From assembly GCA_019637685.1 (NCBI GenBank), contig JAHBVF010000001.1, positions 239,581-303,580 on the forward strand: 64,000 nt of DNA, in the 5' to 3' direction. Source of the DNA: Caldilineaceae bacterium. GTDB lineage: Bacteria > Chloroflexota > Anaerolineae > Caldilineales > Caldilineaceae. The notes under the pieces were generated by a model. The model worked only from the letters and a program-made list of their open reading frames with translations, did no database searches and had not been told where the DNA came from. Below are positions 27,967-36,163 of the stretch, piece after piece; position 1 is the first letter of the stretch; each line of letters begins with the position of its first letter. Both the position numbers and the translations under genes were made by a program.

Positions 27967-28057
27967 AAAGTCGAACTCTTCCCCGGTTCTGTTGTATGCT
28001 ACCCTCTATCTGTGCTAAAATCCGCCCCAGATAGCTACCTTTTACAAGTTCGACTTT
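27967..28057. repeat. nested inverted repeat sharing the AGTTCGACTTT word
   Basis: AAAGTCGAACT (27967-27977) pairs with AGTTCGACTTT (28047-28057), with CTATCTG (28006-28012) and CAGATAG (28028-28034) inside. The outer word is also the core of the 99-bp element at 27045 and 55399, so this may be a decayed relative. Confidence 0.7.
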
Positions 28058-28095
28058 CACCCGATGTCGAGCTTCTCCCAATGAGAAAACCACTG

Positions 28096-28992
28096 ATGAG
28101 TTTCTTCAAAAACCTTTTTGGCCGCAGCAAACTGGACGGCGATACACTGGCCCGTTCTGCTGAACTCAGCGACTACGCCCAGATCGAACTGCTGGGCCAC
28201 TTCGCGACACCCCGCAAACTCCACGACAGCCGAGAGCAGCACCAATGGGAACAGATTTTGCCCCGGCCTTATGTGGAAATAATCGATCTGTTCACCCGCC
28301 AGGAATGGCTCAGTTTTAGCGGCAATGTCTATCGCTTGACAGACACAGCCAAACCCTTTGTGGCCGTCTATCAGGCACGCCAGGAACGGGAAAAGGCGGA
28401 GGCCATCGCGGCTGTTCACAAAGCGCTGATCGAGAAAGACACCAGCAAAGCCCTGTCGGTCCGCCGTGCGTACGAAGATCGCCAGCCCCTGGGCACAGCC
28501 GACTGGACTGGCCCAGACCCCCAAATGAGCCACAGTTCCCTCACCCGGCGTATCCTTTTTCTGGATCACTGGCTGGTGGAAGGGCTGAGCGCGGAAACAC
28601 TGGAATGGCTGAAGCTCTACGCCGCCAACCAACACCTGTGGGGCGCACACTGGCGTCTGACCGCGGACGAAATTCCTGCATCCGTGCGCGCCGAACTGGC
28701 CACCGACAAATTGGACGCAGTAGAAGCGGCCTACTGGCGGGCCTACAGCCTGGGCTTGTACGTGGATAATCAGGAAACCTGGCAGCGCTGCAAAGGCGGC
28801 GATCATGTGCGGCGCATCGAAATCGGCGGGCCTAATGATGCGGAGACCTGTATGCCCTGCAAAGTCCATTTGGGCCAGGAGTATCTGGTAAACCGCGTGC
28901 CGGAACTGCCCCACAAGAATTGCAAATCGCCCTATGGCTGCCGTTGTGAGTATCTGCCTGTCGTGGAGAATTACGCAGACATCGCGGAATAG
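28096..28992 (+). CDS. hypothetical protein with C-terminal cysteine cluster
   Basis: A 298-residue soluble protein starting MSFFKNLFGRSK; an ATG five codons earlier (28081) is an alternative. The middle is helical and rich in Trp, Glu and Ala. The last 60 residues carry a probable metal site: CMPCK, then PHKNCKSPYGCRCEY, five cysteines and a histidine in about 40 residues. That arrangement recalls the Cys-rich tail of phage Mu F/SPP1 gp7-like head-morphogenesis proteins, but the rest does not clearly match, so I assign no function. It stands alone between palindromes, upstream of the diol dehydratase gene. Confidence 0.75.
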   Translation: MSFFKNLFGRSKLDGDTLARSAELSDYAQIELLGHFATPRKLHDSREQHQWEQILPRPYVEIIDLFTRQEWLSFSGNVYRLTDTAKPFVAVYQARQEREKAEAIAAVHKALIEKDTSKALSVRRAYEDRQPLGTADWTGPDPQMSHSSLTRRILFLDHWLVEGLSAETLEWLKLYAANQHLWGAHWRLTADEIPASVRAELATDKLDAVEAAYWRAYSLGLYVDNQETWQRCKGGDHVRRIEIGGPNDAETCMPCKVHLGQEYLVNRVPELPHKNCKSPYGCRCEYLPVVENYADIAE

Positions 28993-29064
28993 ACAGCGGA
29001 CGACGGACCGCTGACTCGGCATCTCACACTGCCGGCGGTCTGCGGTCCGTCGGTTGTCGTCTAT
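28989..29064. repeat. inverted repeat between the Cys-rich protein and diol dehydratase
   Basis: ATAGAC (28989-28994) pairs with GTCTAT (29059-29064) and GACGGACCGC with GCGGTCCGTC inside, forming a long imperfect hairpin that starts in the stop codon of the upstream gene. Acts at most as a terminator; no riboswitch was recognised before the B12 enzyme. Confidence 0.8.
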
Positions 29065-29098
29065 CACAATCAGACCAACCTCTATCGGAGCCACCCCT

Positions 29099-31336
29099 AT
29101 GCCCCCCTCTCGCCGTTTTGAAGTTTTGGCCCAGCGCCCCATCAACAAGGAAACCTTCGTCCACCCCTGGCCCGAAGCCGGGCTGGTGGTTGCCGACAGC
29201 CCCTTCGATCCCGCGCCCAGCCTGCGTCTGGAGGGCGGGCGTGTCGTGGAAATGGACGGGAAAGAGCGGGCTGATTTTGACAGCCTGGACATTTTTATCG
29301 CCGAGCACGGGCTGGATTTGTCTGTGGCTGAAGAAGCGATGGCGACCCCTTCTCTGGAGATCGCCCGGATGCTGGCGGATATTAATGTGCCCGCGGCCGC
29401 GGTGCGTCGGCTGGCGATTGGCTGCACACCGGCCAAGCTGGCCGAAATCATCCGCCCGATGAATGTGCTGGAAATGATGATGGGGCTGGCGAAGATGCGG
29501 GTGCGGCGCACGCCGGCCAACCAGGCCCACGTGACCAACTGGAAAGAGAGCAGCGCGCTCCTGGCCGCGGACGCGGCCGAGGCAGCCCTGCGCGGCTTTG
29601 CTGAAATCGAGACGACTGTGCGCATCGCCCGCTTTGCCCCGGTCAACGCCCTGGCGATTCTCATCGGCTCCCAGACCGGGCGGGGCGGCGTGCTCACCCA
29701 ATGCGCGGTGGAGGAGGCGTTGGGGCTGAAGATTGCCATGAAAGGGCTGACCAGCTACGCCGAGACCCTCTCGGTCTATGGCACGGAGCGCAGTTTTGTG
29801 GATGGGGACGACACGCCCTGGTCCAAAGCCTTCCTCGCCTCGGCCTACGCGTCACGCGGTGTGAAAGTCCGCTTCACCTCCGGCACCGGCTCCGAGGCGC
29901 TGATGGGCCACGCCGAGGGCTGCTCGATGCTCTATTTGGAGGCCCGCTGTCTGGTGATGACCCGGGGCGGCGGCAGCCAGGGCGTGCAAAACGGTTCCAT
30001 CTCCTGCATCGCCCTGCCCGAATCCCTGCCCGGCGGTGTGCGGGTGGTGCTGGCCGAAAATTTACTGGCGTCTCTGCTGGGGCTGGAATGCGCGGCGGGC
30101 AACGACGCCCTGGCCTCCCACTCCGACATTCGCAAGACGGCCAAACTGATGCTCCAGTTCATTCCCGGCGCGGACTTTATCCACAGCGGCTACAGCGCCG
30201 TGCCCAAACGGGACAATCTCTTCGGCGGGGGCAACTATGACGCCGAAGACTTCGACGATTACAATGTGCTGCAGCGGGATATGCAGGTGGACGCGGGGCT
30301 GGTTCCTGTCACCGAAGAAGAGGCCGTCGCCATCCGCCGCCGGGCGGCAAAGGCCATGCAGGCGGCCTATGCGGAGTTGGGCTTCCCACCCATCACCGAC
30401 GCCGAAGTGGAGGCGGCTGCCCTGGGCCACAGCAGCGACGATATGCCGGAGCGGGATTTGATTCCCGATATGGAGGCGGCCAATCGCTTTCTGGAGGGTG
30501 ACGCGGATATGTTGACGGTCATCGCGGCCCTGGAGCGAAGCGGTTACAATGACATCGCCGCCAATATTTTGGAGATGGGCCGCCAGCGGGTAATCGGAGA
30601 CTATTTGCAGCCCTCGGCCATCTTCGACCGGGATTTCCGGGTGCAAAGCGCCATCAACGATGTGAATGACTACACCGGCCCCGGCACAGGCTATCGGGTG
30701 GAGGGCAAGCGCTGGCTGGAGATACAGGCCATCCGCCAGGCCCGCTCGCCCCAGGAATTCATTGCCGATCAGGTCAGCGGACCGTCGCCCAAACTGGTGG
30801 AGATCGGCCCCTTCAGCCGTCAGAGCCGACCGGAAGAGGTGGTTGTGGCCGTGGGTCCGGCCTTTGGCGGCGCGATGACCCGCACGATTGAGGGGCTAAA
30901 ACACGAGGATGTGCTGGCCGCCATCTGCACTGGCATTGCCAGGGAAGGGCTGCTGGCCCGCATCCTCAAAGCCTATCGCAGCGCGGATTTGGCGGGCATT
31001 GCCCAGGCCGGCGCGGAGATGAGCGGGTCGGGCATTGCCGTGGCCATCCAAAGCCGGGGCACGACAATGATTCAGAAGCGGGGCCTGGCCCGGCTCAACA
31101 ATCTGGAACTCTTCCCCCAGTCGCCCAGCCTGACACTGGAAATCTACGAAGCCATCGGACAAAACGCGGCCCGCTACGCCAAAGGCGAGGCAGCCCGCCC
31201 CGTGCCAGTGAAGGTGGACAACTGGGCGCGGTTGCGGCTGATTGTCAAGACCGCCCTGCTCCATCGCCGGGAACTGGACGAAGAGCGGGATCAGCCGCCC
31301 CAGGAGATGATCTTCGATTGGGAGCCGGATGTGTAG
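29099..31336 (+). CDS. pduCD: B12-dependent diol/glycerol dehydratase, fused large and medium subunits
   Basis: A 745-residue fusion. Residues 1 to about 555 match the large (alpha) subunit of coenzyme-B12 diol/glycerol dehydratase: RRTPANQAHVTN, GRGGVLTQC, SVYGTERSFVDGDDTPWSK, RFTSGTGSEALMG, LECAAGNDA and DAEDFDDYNVLQRD are the barrel motifs around substrate, K+ and adenosyl group. After a linker near 560-600, residues to about 725 match the medium (beta) subunit, including the stretch GSGIAVAIQSRGTTMIQ that contacts cobalamin. The enzyme converts 1,2-diols or glycerol to aldehydes in three-subunit complexes; the small subunit is at 32153. Start ATG 29099 precedes the conserved SRRFEVLAQRP. 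No reactivase or microcompartment gene is in view. Confidence 0.93.
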   Translation: MPPSRRFEVLAQRPINKETFVHPWPEAGLVVADSPFDPAPSLRLEGGRVVEMDGKERADFDSLDIFIAEHGLDLSVAEEAMATPSLEIARMLADINVPAAAVRRLAIGCTPAKLAEIIRPMNVLEMMMGLAKMRVRRTPANQAHVTNWKESSALLAADAAEAALRGFAEIETTVRIARFAPVNALAILIGSQTGRGGVLTQCAVEEALGLKIAMKGLTSYAETLSVYGTERSFVDGDDTPWSKAFLASAYASRGVKVRFTSGTGSEALMGHAEGCSMLYLEARCLVMTRGGGSQGVQNGSISCIALPESLPGGVRVVLAENLLASLLGLECAAGNDALASHSDIRKTAKLMLQFIPGADFIHSGYSAVPKRDNLFGGGNYDAEDFDDYNVLQRDMQVDAGLVPVTEEEAVAIRRRAAKAMQAAYAELGFPPITDAEVEAAALGHSSDDMPERDLIPDMEAANRFLEGDADMLTVIAALERSGYNDIAANILEMGRQRVIGDYLQPSAIFDRDFRVQSAINDVNDYTGPGTGYRVEGKRWLEIQAIRQARSPQEFIADQVSGPSPKLVEIGPFSRQSRPEEVVVAVGPAFGGAMTRTIEGLKHEDVLAAICTGIAREGLLARILKAYRSADLAGIAQAGAEMSGSGIAVAIQSRGTTMIQKRGLARLNNLELFPQSPSLTLEIYEAIGQNAARYAKGEAARPVPVKVDNWARLRLIVKTALLHRRELDEERDQPPQEMIFDWEPDV

Positions 31337-31352
31337 AGGTGATTGAATCCCG

Positions 31353-31751
31353 TCACTTGGCGGAATTGTTTTCCAGCCAGAATGATATTTCTACCAGAAC
31401 CTGACTCAGGCTGGGCTGATCTGAGGGGGCCAAACGCTCTTCAGGGCCTATGTGCTTGTGGTGGGGGAAGGTGACTATTTCGGGATGATGTGGCGCGTTG
31501 TCGTAGCGAAAGACCCGTTTTCTGTTGTGGAGATAGGTATACGCATAGCCAATGCGCACTGGATAGCCTAATTCAGTGCTGACCGTTTCGTAAATGTCCA
31601 GAAACGAGTCATCCCAAAAGAAAACACGACCCCGGACGAGACCATTGAGATCGTCCGAGGCGAGACATACAAAGGGCTGTTGGAGATGGCTGACCAGCGG
31701 ATTCTGGCGCAATCCCCGCTCTAACGACGCGAAGTAATCGTCGATATTCAT
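31353..31751 (-). CDS. TumE/DUF6516-family toxin of a toxin-antitoxin pair
   Basis: A 132-residue protein with the hallmark YDNAPHHPEIVTFPHHKHIG segment (about residues 83-102) and a preceding beta-rich part (GYAYTYLHNRKRVFRY) of the DUF6516/TumE toxin family. It overlaps its upstream partner by four bases. It lies on the strand opposite to the diol dehydratase genes and separates pduCD from the small-subunit gene. Molecular target not known to me from sequence. Confidence 0.82.
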   Translation of the reverse strand: MNIDDYFASLERGLRQNPLVSHLQQPFVCLASDDLNGLVRGRVFFWDDSFLDIYETVSTELGYPVRIGYAYTYLHNRKRVFRYDNAPHHPEIVTFPHHKHIGPEERLAPSDQPSLSQVLVEISFWLENNSAK

Positions 31752-31966
31752 GCGGCCAATGGCTCAGTCTGCATAAACTGGCGGATGGGAAGAGATGTCA
31801 AGTAAAGATGGTACAGGCCGGCCCACATCATCAGCTCGTCATCATCTCCGAGCTGTCCTGCCTGATAACGACGGAAGAAATCGATTGTTGAATATCCATA
31901 GGTCTGTTCATAGACGCGCAGACGTTCGCTGAGTTCGTCAAAGCTGATCCGTTGTGATTTCAACAT
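31748..31966 (-). CDS. small antitoxin-like partner of the TumE-family protein
   Basis: A 72-residue acidic protein (SFDELSERLRVYEQTYGYST, then FFRRYQAGQLGDDDELMMWAG) with the YGYSTIDFFRRYQAG pattern common to the small genes next to DUF6516 toxins. It is translated first and overlaps the toxin gene by ATGA, the order expected of an antitoxin. No DNA-binding motif is obvious, so autoregulation is uncertain. Confidence 0.75.
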   Translation of the reverse strand: MLKSQRISFDELSERLRVYEQTYGYSTIDFFRRYQAGQLGDDDELMMWAGLYHLYLTSLPIRQFMQTEPLAA

Positions 31967-32071
31967 TTGTGTACTTCCCCTATCGCTGAATGGCTCTTCA
32001 TCGTTGCAATGGCATTTTTGTGTGGTTGTACATCTTTCTTTGTGGTCGATCAGCCGCCAAAATGCATTGGG

Positions 32072-32101
32072 ATTATACGTTTCTTTTGGTGGTTTTCACA
32101 A
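32072..32101 (-). promoter_or_regulatory. candidate promoter of the toxin-antitoxin pair
   Basis: On the minus strand, TTGTGA (32096-32101) and TATAAT (32072-32077) are 18 bases apart. The stretch is markedly AT-rich relative to its neighbours. Transcription would start about 100 bases before the antitoxin ATG. Confidence 0.5.
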
Positions 32102-32152
32102 CAAAGAAAACGGGATGAGCCAAAGAATAGAATTTGAAAATCAGGAGTTTCT

Positions 32153-32563
32153 ATGCAATCGACGCTAAAATCCTATCCCCTGGCCGACCACCCGGAGCAG
32201 ATCACCGCGGCCAGCGGACGCCCCCTGGCCGAGATCGACCTGGCCGCGGCCATTGCCGGCGAACTCTCTGCTGCGGATATGCAGATCAGCGGGGAGACGT
32301 TGCGCGCCCAGGCAGAGGTGGCACGCCAAAGCGGCTATGACCAGTTGGCCGAAAATCTGGAACGGGCCGCCGAATTGACCGCCGTGCCCAATGAAGAACT
32401 GCTGGTCATGTACGGAATGCTGCGCCCGGAGCGTTCGACCCACGCCGAACTGATGGCGTTGGCCGAACGGCTGGAGAGGGAGTTTGCCGCGCCGGTCAAT
32501 GCCGGGTTCGTGCGGGAAGCCGCCGCTATCTATCAGGAACGGAAACTGTTGCGCAGAGAATGA
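32153..32563 (+). CDS. pduE: B12-dependent diol/glycerol dehydratase small subunit
   Basis: A 136-residue protein matching the small (gamma) subunit: YPLADHPEQI, GRPLAEIDLAAAIAGELSAADMQIS, GETLRAQAEVARQSG, LENLERAAELTAVPNEELL, MYGMLRPERSTHAELM and VNAGFVREAAAIYQERKLLRR all follow the family in order and the length is normal. AGGAG sits 8 bases before the ATG. It should assemble with the fused large/medium protein 800 bases upstream, from which it is separated by an opposite-strand toxin-antitoxin pair; it therefore needs its own promoter or long read-through. Confidence 0.92.
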   Translation: MQSTLKSYPLADHPEQITAASGRPLAEIDLAAAIAGELSAADMQISGETLRAQAEVARQSGYDQLAENLERAAELTAVPNEELLVMYGMLRPERSTHAELMALAERLEREFAAPVNAGFVREAAAIYQERKLLRRE

Positions 32564-32602
32564 CGGCAGCGGGCAGACGAACGGTTGACGACTCCATCAT
32601 TT

Positions 32603-32745
32603 GAGTCTACTGCAAAAAGGTCAATTTTACCGCGGAGTCGCAGAGGGCGCGGAGACAACGCGGCGAGATTCAGGAGAAAAACGCCGCGGACCTCCGCGTT
32701 CCCCGCGACTCCGCGGTGAGTTTAGGGGCTTTTTACAGTAGAGTC
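32603..32745. mobile_element. MITE-like palindromic element, copy B
   Basis: About 143 bp. Ends GAGTCTACTGCAAAAAGG and, as reverse complement of the right end, GACTCTACTGTAAAAAGC are imperfect inverted repeats; the interior ACCGCGGAGTCGCAGAG / CGCGACTCCGCGGTG pairs as well. Direct repeats ATCATTT abut both ends (32596-32602 and 32746-32752), and with neighbouring bases the match is ten long. Same family as 26923-27044. Confidence 0.75.
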
Positions 32746-32781
32746 ATCATTTGAATTATAGCTATTTCCTGGATATGCCAA

Positions 32782-33636
32782 TTATTGTGGCTGGCTTTTG
32801 AATTGTTGCCAGACGACACCCCGTTTTGGCTCGAAAAGGAAGACGAGCAGAAAGACAAGCGTGGACACCAGCACCATTGCCGGGCCGGAGGCGATATTGA
32901 AATAGAAGCTCAGGTATAGCCCGGTCAGGTTCGAAAGACTGCCGATGAGAGCGGCGGTGAGCATCATTGACGGCAGCCGTCTGGTCAGGAGCGAGGCGGT
33001 GGTAGCCGGGGTGACGAGCATTGCCAGCATCAGCGCCACACCGACAGTTTGCAGCGAGACGACGATTGTCACTGCGATGAGGATCAGCTGCAGATAGCGC
33101 AGCAGGCTCCGGGGCAGACGCAGGACGACAGCCAGCGTGGGGTCGAAGGCGAGGACAAGAAACTCTTTGTAGAGCGCGGCAATCACCACCAGTACCAGCA
33201 ACCCCAGCCCAAAGATCAGCCACAACTCTTGCCCGGAGACGCCCAGCACATTGCCAAAGAGAATGTGGGCCAGATCAGTGGCGTAGCTGCCCGTTGTACT
33301 CAACAGCGCGACCCCCAGGGCAAAGCTGCCCGCAAAGACAATCCCAATGGCCGTGTCCTCCCGGATTTCCTCCCGCTCGCTGAGAACGCCGATGCCCACC
33401 GCGGCCAACACCCCAAAGAGCAGCGCGCCCACAGCCAGAGGCCACCCAGCCAGAAACGCCAGCACAATCCCCGGCAAAATGGCATGGGAAAGTGCATCCC
33501 CAAAGAAAGCCATTCCCTGCAAAATCACATACGTGCCCAGCACCGAACAGACGACCCCGACCATCAAACTGGCCAGCAGCGCGCGCGTCATAAAGGGGTA
33601 GGCGAGGGGGGAGAGAAGCCAATCGAAAAGGGCCAA
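32782..33636 (-). CDS. metal-type ABC transporter permease (ZnuB/MntB family)
   Basis: A 284-residue permease with about eight helices of the ABC-3 family used for Zn2+ or Mn2+. GMAFFGDALSHAILPG is the family's conserved first-loop motif. I take TTG 33636, one base past the stop of the ATPase gene, as start because the first helix follows at once; the open frame runs further up only as a shadow. With the upstream ATPase it forms an importer core. The binding protein is not encoded here. Confidence 0.85.
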   Translation of the reverse strand: MALFDWLLSPLAYPFMTRALLASLMVGVVCSVLGTYVILQGMAFFGDALSHAILPGIVLAFLAGWPLAVGALLFGVLAAVGIGVLSEREEIREDTAIGIVFAGSFALGVALLSTTGSYATDLAHILFGNVLGVSGQELWLIFGLGLLVLVVIAALYKEFLVLAFDPTLAVVLRLPRSLLRYLQLILIAVTIVVSLQTVGVALMLAMLVTPATTASLLTRRLPSMMLTAALIGSLSNLTGLYLSFYFNIASGPAMVLVSTLVFLLVFLFEPKRGVVWQQFKSQPQ

Positions 33637-33637
33637 A

Positions 33638-34477
33638 TTATCCCACCAACTCCATTCCCTCGCCCATTTCCTCGTCGCTGCAACACTCGTCGGCCAGGGC
33701 CACGGTGGCATCCGGGGTGGGGAGGATGTGCAGATGGCTACCATAGGCCCGGCTGAGCATCTGGCTGGTCATCAGTTGGCTGGGCGGGCCGTCGGCGATG
33801 AGCCGCCGGTTGAGCAGAAGAATGCGGTCGTACATCTGGGCCGCCTGTCCCAAATCGTGGGTGGCGACGAGAATGCCGATGCCCCGGCTGCCCAACCCTT
33901 CCAGAATTTCCAGAACCGCCTGTTGGCTGGGCGTGTCCAGCCCGGTGAGGGGTTCGTCCAGCAGCAGGACTTCGGCTTCCTGGGCCAGGGCACGGGCCAG
34001 AAAGACCCGTTGCTGCTGCCCGCCGGAAAGCTCGCCGATCTGCCGTCGGGCCAAATCCGCGGCCTGGGCTTCCACCAGCGCCTGCTCCACCATCTGCCGG
34101 TCGGCTCGTCCGGGGCGGCGCAGCAGGCCAATGCGGGCTGTGCGTCCCATCATCACCACATCCCAGACAGTGGCCGGAAAACGCCAGTCGATTTTATTGC
34201 GCTGGGGCACATAGCCAATGCAAGTGTGCTCGGCGGGTCCACTGCCATAGATGCTCACTTTGCCAGACGACGGCTTGACTGTGCCCACAATTACGTTGAA
34301 GAGTGTGCTTTTGCCCGCGCCGTTTGGCCCCACTACTGCCACCCGTTCGCCCCGGCGCACCTGAAAGGAGACATCTTCCAGCGCGGGCCGATCTGCATAG
34401 GCCACGCACACCCGGTCCAGCTCGATGGTGGGGGCGTTGTGTCTATGCAGGGGTGGGCGACGAAAGAAAATGGGCAT
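33638..34477 (-). CDS. metal-type ABC transporter ATPase (ZnuC/MntA family)
   Basis: A 279-residue ATPase: Walker A GPNGAGKST, Q-loop VPQRNKIDWRFP (the PQR-x-x-x-DW form typical of manganese/zinc importers), signature [15 protein letters not shown], Walker B VLLLDEPLTGLD and H-loop ATHDLG. The start at ATG 34477 precedes the MPIFFRRPP lead; an upstream TTG frame to 34555 runs into a hairpin. No ZnuA-like solute-binding gene or Fur/DtxR-type regulator is adjacent. Confidence 0.9.
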   Translation of the reverse strand: MPIFFRRPPLHRHNAPTIELDRVCVAYADRPALEDVSFQVRRGERVAVVGPNGAGKSTLFNVIVGTVKPSSGKVSIYGSGPAEHTCIGYVPQRNKIDWRFPATVWDVVMMGRTARIGLLRRPGRADRQMVEQALVEAQAADLARRQIGELSGGQQQRVFLARALAQEAEVLLLDEPLTGLDTPSQQAVLEILEGLGSRGIGILVATHDLGQAAQMYDRILLLNRRLIADGPPSQLMTSQMLSRAYGSHLHILPTPDATVALADECCSDEEMGEGMELVG

Positions 34478-34547
34478 GGGATTGATCGGGTTAGAGAGTG
34501 CGCCGCGCATGAACACAGATAAACGCGGACACAGGCCAGACAAAGAG

Positions 34548-34580
34548 AAAGGCAACTGAGAATGTTTCTCAATTGCCTTT
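34548..34580 (-). terminator. terminator of the disulfide oxidoreductase gene
   Basis: AAAGGCAACTGAGAA (34548-34562) pairs with TTCTCAATTGCCTTT (34566-34580) with one mismatch region; on the minus strand it is followed by a T-rich TTTCTCTTTGTC. Confidence 0.75.
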
Positions 34581-34612
34581 GCAGTCTAAATGGGGTTGTG
34601 TGTCGTGTCAAT

Positions 34613-36163
34613 CTATGCCCTGCGCCAGTTGAACCAGGCCGAGAACACCTTCCCCACTACCGGCGTCAGCCGCGTGCGGTTGTAGAGATCGCCCACCCGG
34701 CGGATGCTGCCCGCCACTGTCGGGTAGGGGTGAATCGTATCGACAATAGCCTTCAGGCCCAGGTTATGGGTCATTGCCAGGGTGATTTCGCTGATGATCT
34801 CCCCCGCGTGGGGGGCCACAATCGTTGCGCCCAGAATTTTATCGCTGCCCTTTTCAGTGTGAATTTTGACAAAGCCTTCGGTTTCGCCGTCGGCCAGCGC
34901 CCGGTCCGATTCCTCCAATTCAACTTTGTAGGTGTCGATCTCAATCCCTTTTTTCTCGGCTTCGTGGGCATAGAGACCCACGTGCGCGATCTCCGGGTCG
35001 GTGTAGGTGGCCCAGGGGATGACCAGATCGCTGAACTTTTTCTTGGGGCCGGGGAAGAGCGCGTTTTGCAGGACAATGCGGGCCGAGGCGTCGGCCGTGT
35101 GGGTGAACTGATATTTCAGCGCCACATCGCCCGCGGCATAGATGTCCGAATTGGTTGTCTGCAATGTGTCGTCCACCACAACGCCCTTTTTGGTGTACTC
35201 CACGCCCGCGGCTTCCAGATTGAGCGAATCCACATTGGGCGTGCGCCCCGCGCCCAGCAGAATCTCGTCCACTTCCAATTCATGGACTTCTCCATTCAAT
35301 TCGTATAGCACGCATTTGACACCACCGGCTGCCCGCACCTTTTGGATTTTCACGCCCAGCAGGATTTCCACCCCATCCTTTGCCAGAGACGCGGCCACAA
35401 TCTGGGCCGCGTCTTTGTCCTCCCGGATGAGAATCTGGGGCGCGACTTCCAATAGAGTCACCTGTGTGCCCAGGCGTTGGAAGGTCTGGGCCAGCTCGCA
35501 GCCAATCGGCCCCGCGCCGACGATTGCCAGCCGCCGGGGTTGTTCGGTTAGCCGGAAGAAGAGGCTCTCGTTGGTCAGGAAGCCCGTCCCTTCCAGCCCA
35601 GGGATGGAGATTTTCAAAGCGCGTGAGCCGGTGGCGATGACGGCTTTGGTGAAGCGTAGGGTCTGGCGCTGTCCTGAGTCTGTCGAAGGGTCTTCCACTT
35701 CCAAAGAATTGGAGCCAGTAAATTGGGCCGAGCCAAAGAAAACGTCGATGCCCATATCTGTAAAACGCTGGGCCGAGTCGGTCTTGCTCAGATCGGCCCG
35801 CACGCTGCGCATCCGGCGCATGACCGCCGCGAAGTCCACCCGGGGCGGGCTGTCTACGTGGATGCCGTAGCGCTCGGCCCGGGCGATTTCGCCCATCACT
35901 TTGGCCGAGCGAATGATCGTCTTGGAGGGAACGCAGCCTGTGTTCAGGCAGTCGCCGCCCAGAATGTCCCGTTCGATCAGCGCTACCCGTGCGCCCAAAC
36001 CCGCCGCGCCCACCGCGGCCACCAGCCCCGCGGAGCCACCGCCGATCACCACCAGATTGTAGCCGTCGGCTGCGGTCGGGTTGACCCAATCCTCTGGGTG
36101 GCCGTTGGCGAGCAATTGGGCATTGAGTTCGTCGGCGGGCTGAAGGGTGGGTTGTTGGTGCAT
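34613..36163 (-). CDS. FAD-dependent pyridine nucleotide-disulfide oxidoreductase (mercuric reductase-like)
   Basis: A 516-residue flavoprotein. VVIGGGSAGLVAAVGAAGLGA binds FAD (written here only as the GGGSAGL core), GGDCLNTGCVPSK holds the redox-active disulfide, AIVGAGPIGCELAQ binds NAD(P)H, and the dimer-domain end has IHPYPTVAGS, where the active-site His is present but the usual Glu is Gly. This resembles the mercuric-reductase-like/YkgC branch rather than true lipoamide dehydrogenase. Around residue 205, PSTDSGQRQT is encoded by a CCTTCGACAGACTCAGGACAG-type repeat inserted in frame (35664-35693). Start ATG 36163 chosen for homology; the frame extends to 36304. Confidence 0.87.
   Translation of the reverse strand: MHQQPTLQPADELNAQLLANGHPEDWVNPTAADGYNLVVIGGGSAGLVAAVGAAGLGARVALIERDILGGDCLNTGCVPSKTIIRSAKVMGEIARAERYGIHVDSPPRVDFAAVMRRMRSVRADLSKTDSAQRFTDMGIDVFFGSAQFTGSNSLEVEDPSTDSGQRQTLRFTKAVIATGSRALKISIPGLEGTGFLTNESLFFRLTEQPRRLAIVGAGPIGCELAQTFQRLGTQVTLLEVAPQILIREDKDAAQIVAASLAKDGVEILLGVKIQKVRAAGGVKCVLYELNGEVHELEVDEILLGAGRTPNVDSLNLEAAGVEYTKKGVVVDDTLQTTNSDIYAAGDVALKYQFTHTADASARIVLQNALFPGPKKKFSDLVIPWATYTDPEIAHVGLYAHEAEKKGIEIDTYKVELEESDRALADGETEGFVKIHTEKGSDKILGATIVAPHAGEIISEITLAMTHNLGLKAIVDTIHPYPTVAGSIRRVGDLYNRTRLTPVVGKVFSAWFNWRRA
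35664..35693. repeat. intergenic-type repeat inserted in frame in the disulfide oxidoreductase
   Basis: The stretch containing CTGTCCTGAGTCTGTCGAAG is one form of a very common dispersed bacterial repeat (CTTCGACAAGCTCAGGACAG). Here it is read as about ten codons (DPSTDSGQRQ) inside the FAD domain, between two strands. Confidence 0.7.

Larger units (their letters stand above)
27582..28095. other. gene-free spacer rich in palindromes
   Basis: Short frames exist but none has coding character. The stretch holds a perfect 18-bp hairpin (27898-27937) and a nested inverted repeat (27967-28057), described separately. Confidence 0.6.

Noticed and set aside
28096..28992. Cys-rich protein considered as a phage Mu F-like head protein and sign of a prophage
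   Set aside because: Only the cysteine spacing is suggestive and no other phage gene is present.
28993..29098. Possible cobalamin riboswitch before the B12 diol dehydratase
   Set aside because: The spacer is filled by a simple inverted repeat and no B12-box-like sequence was seen.
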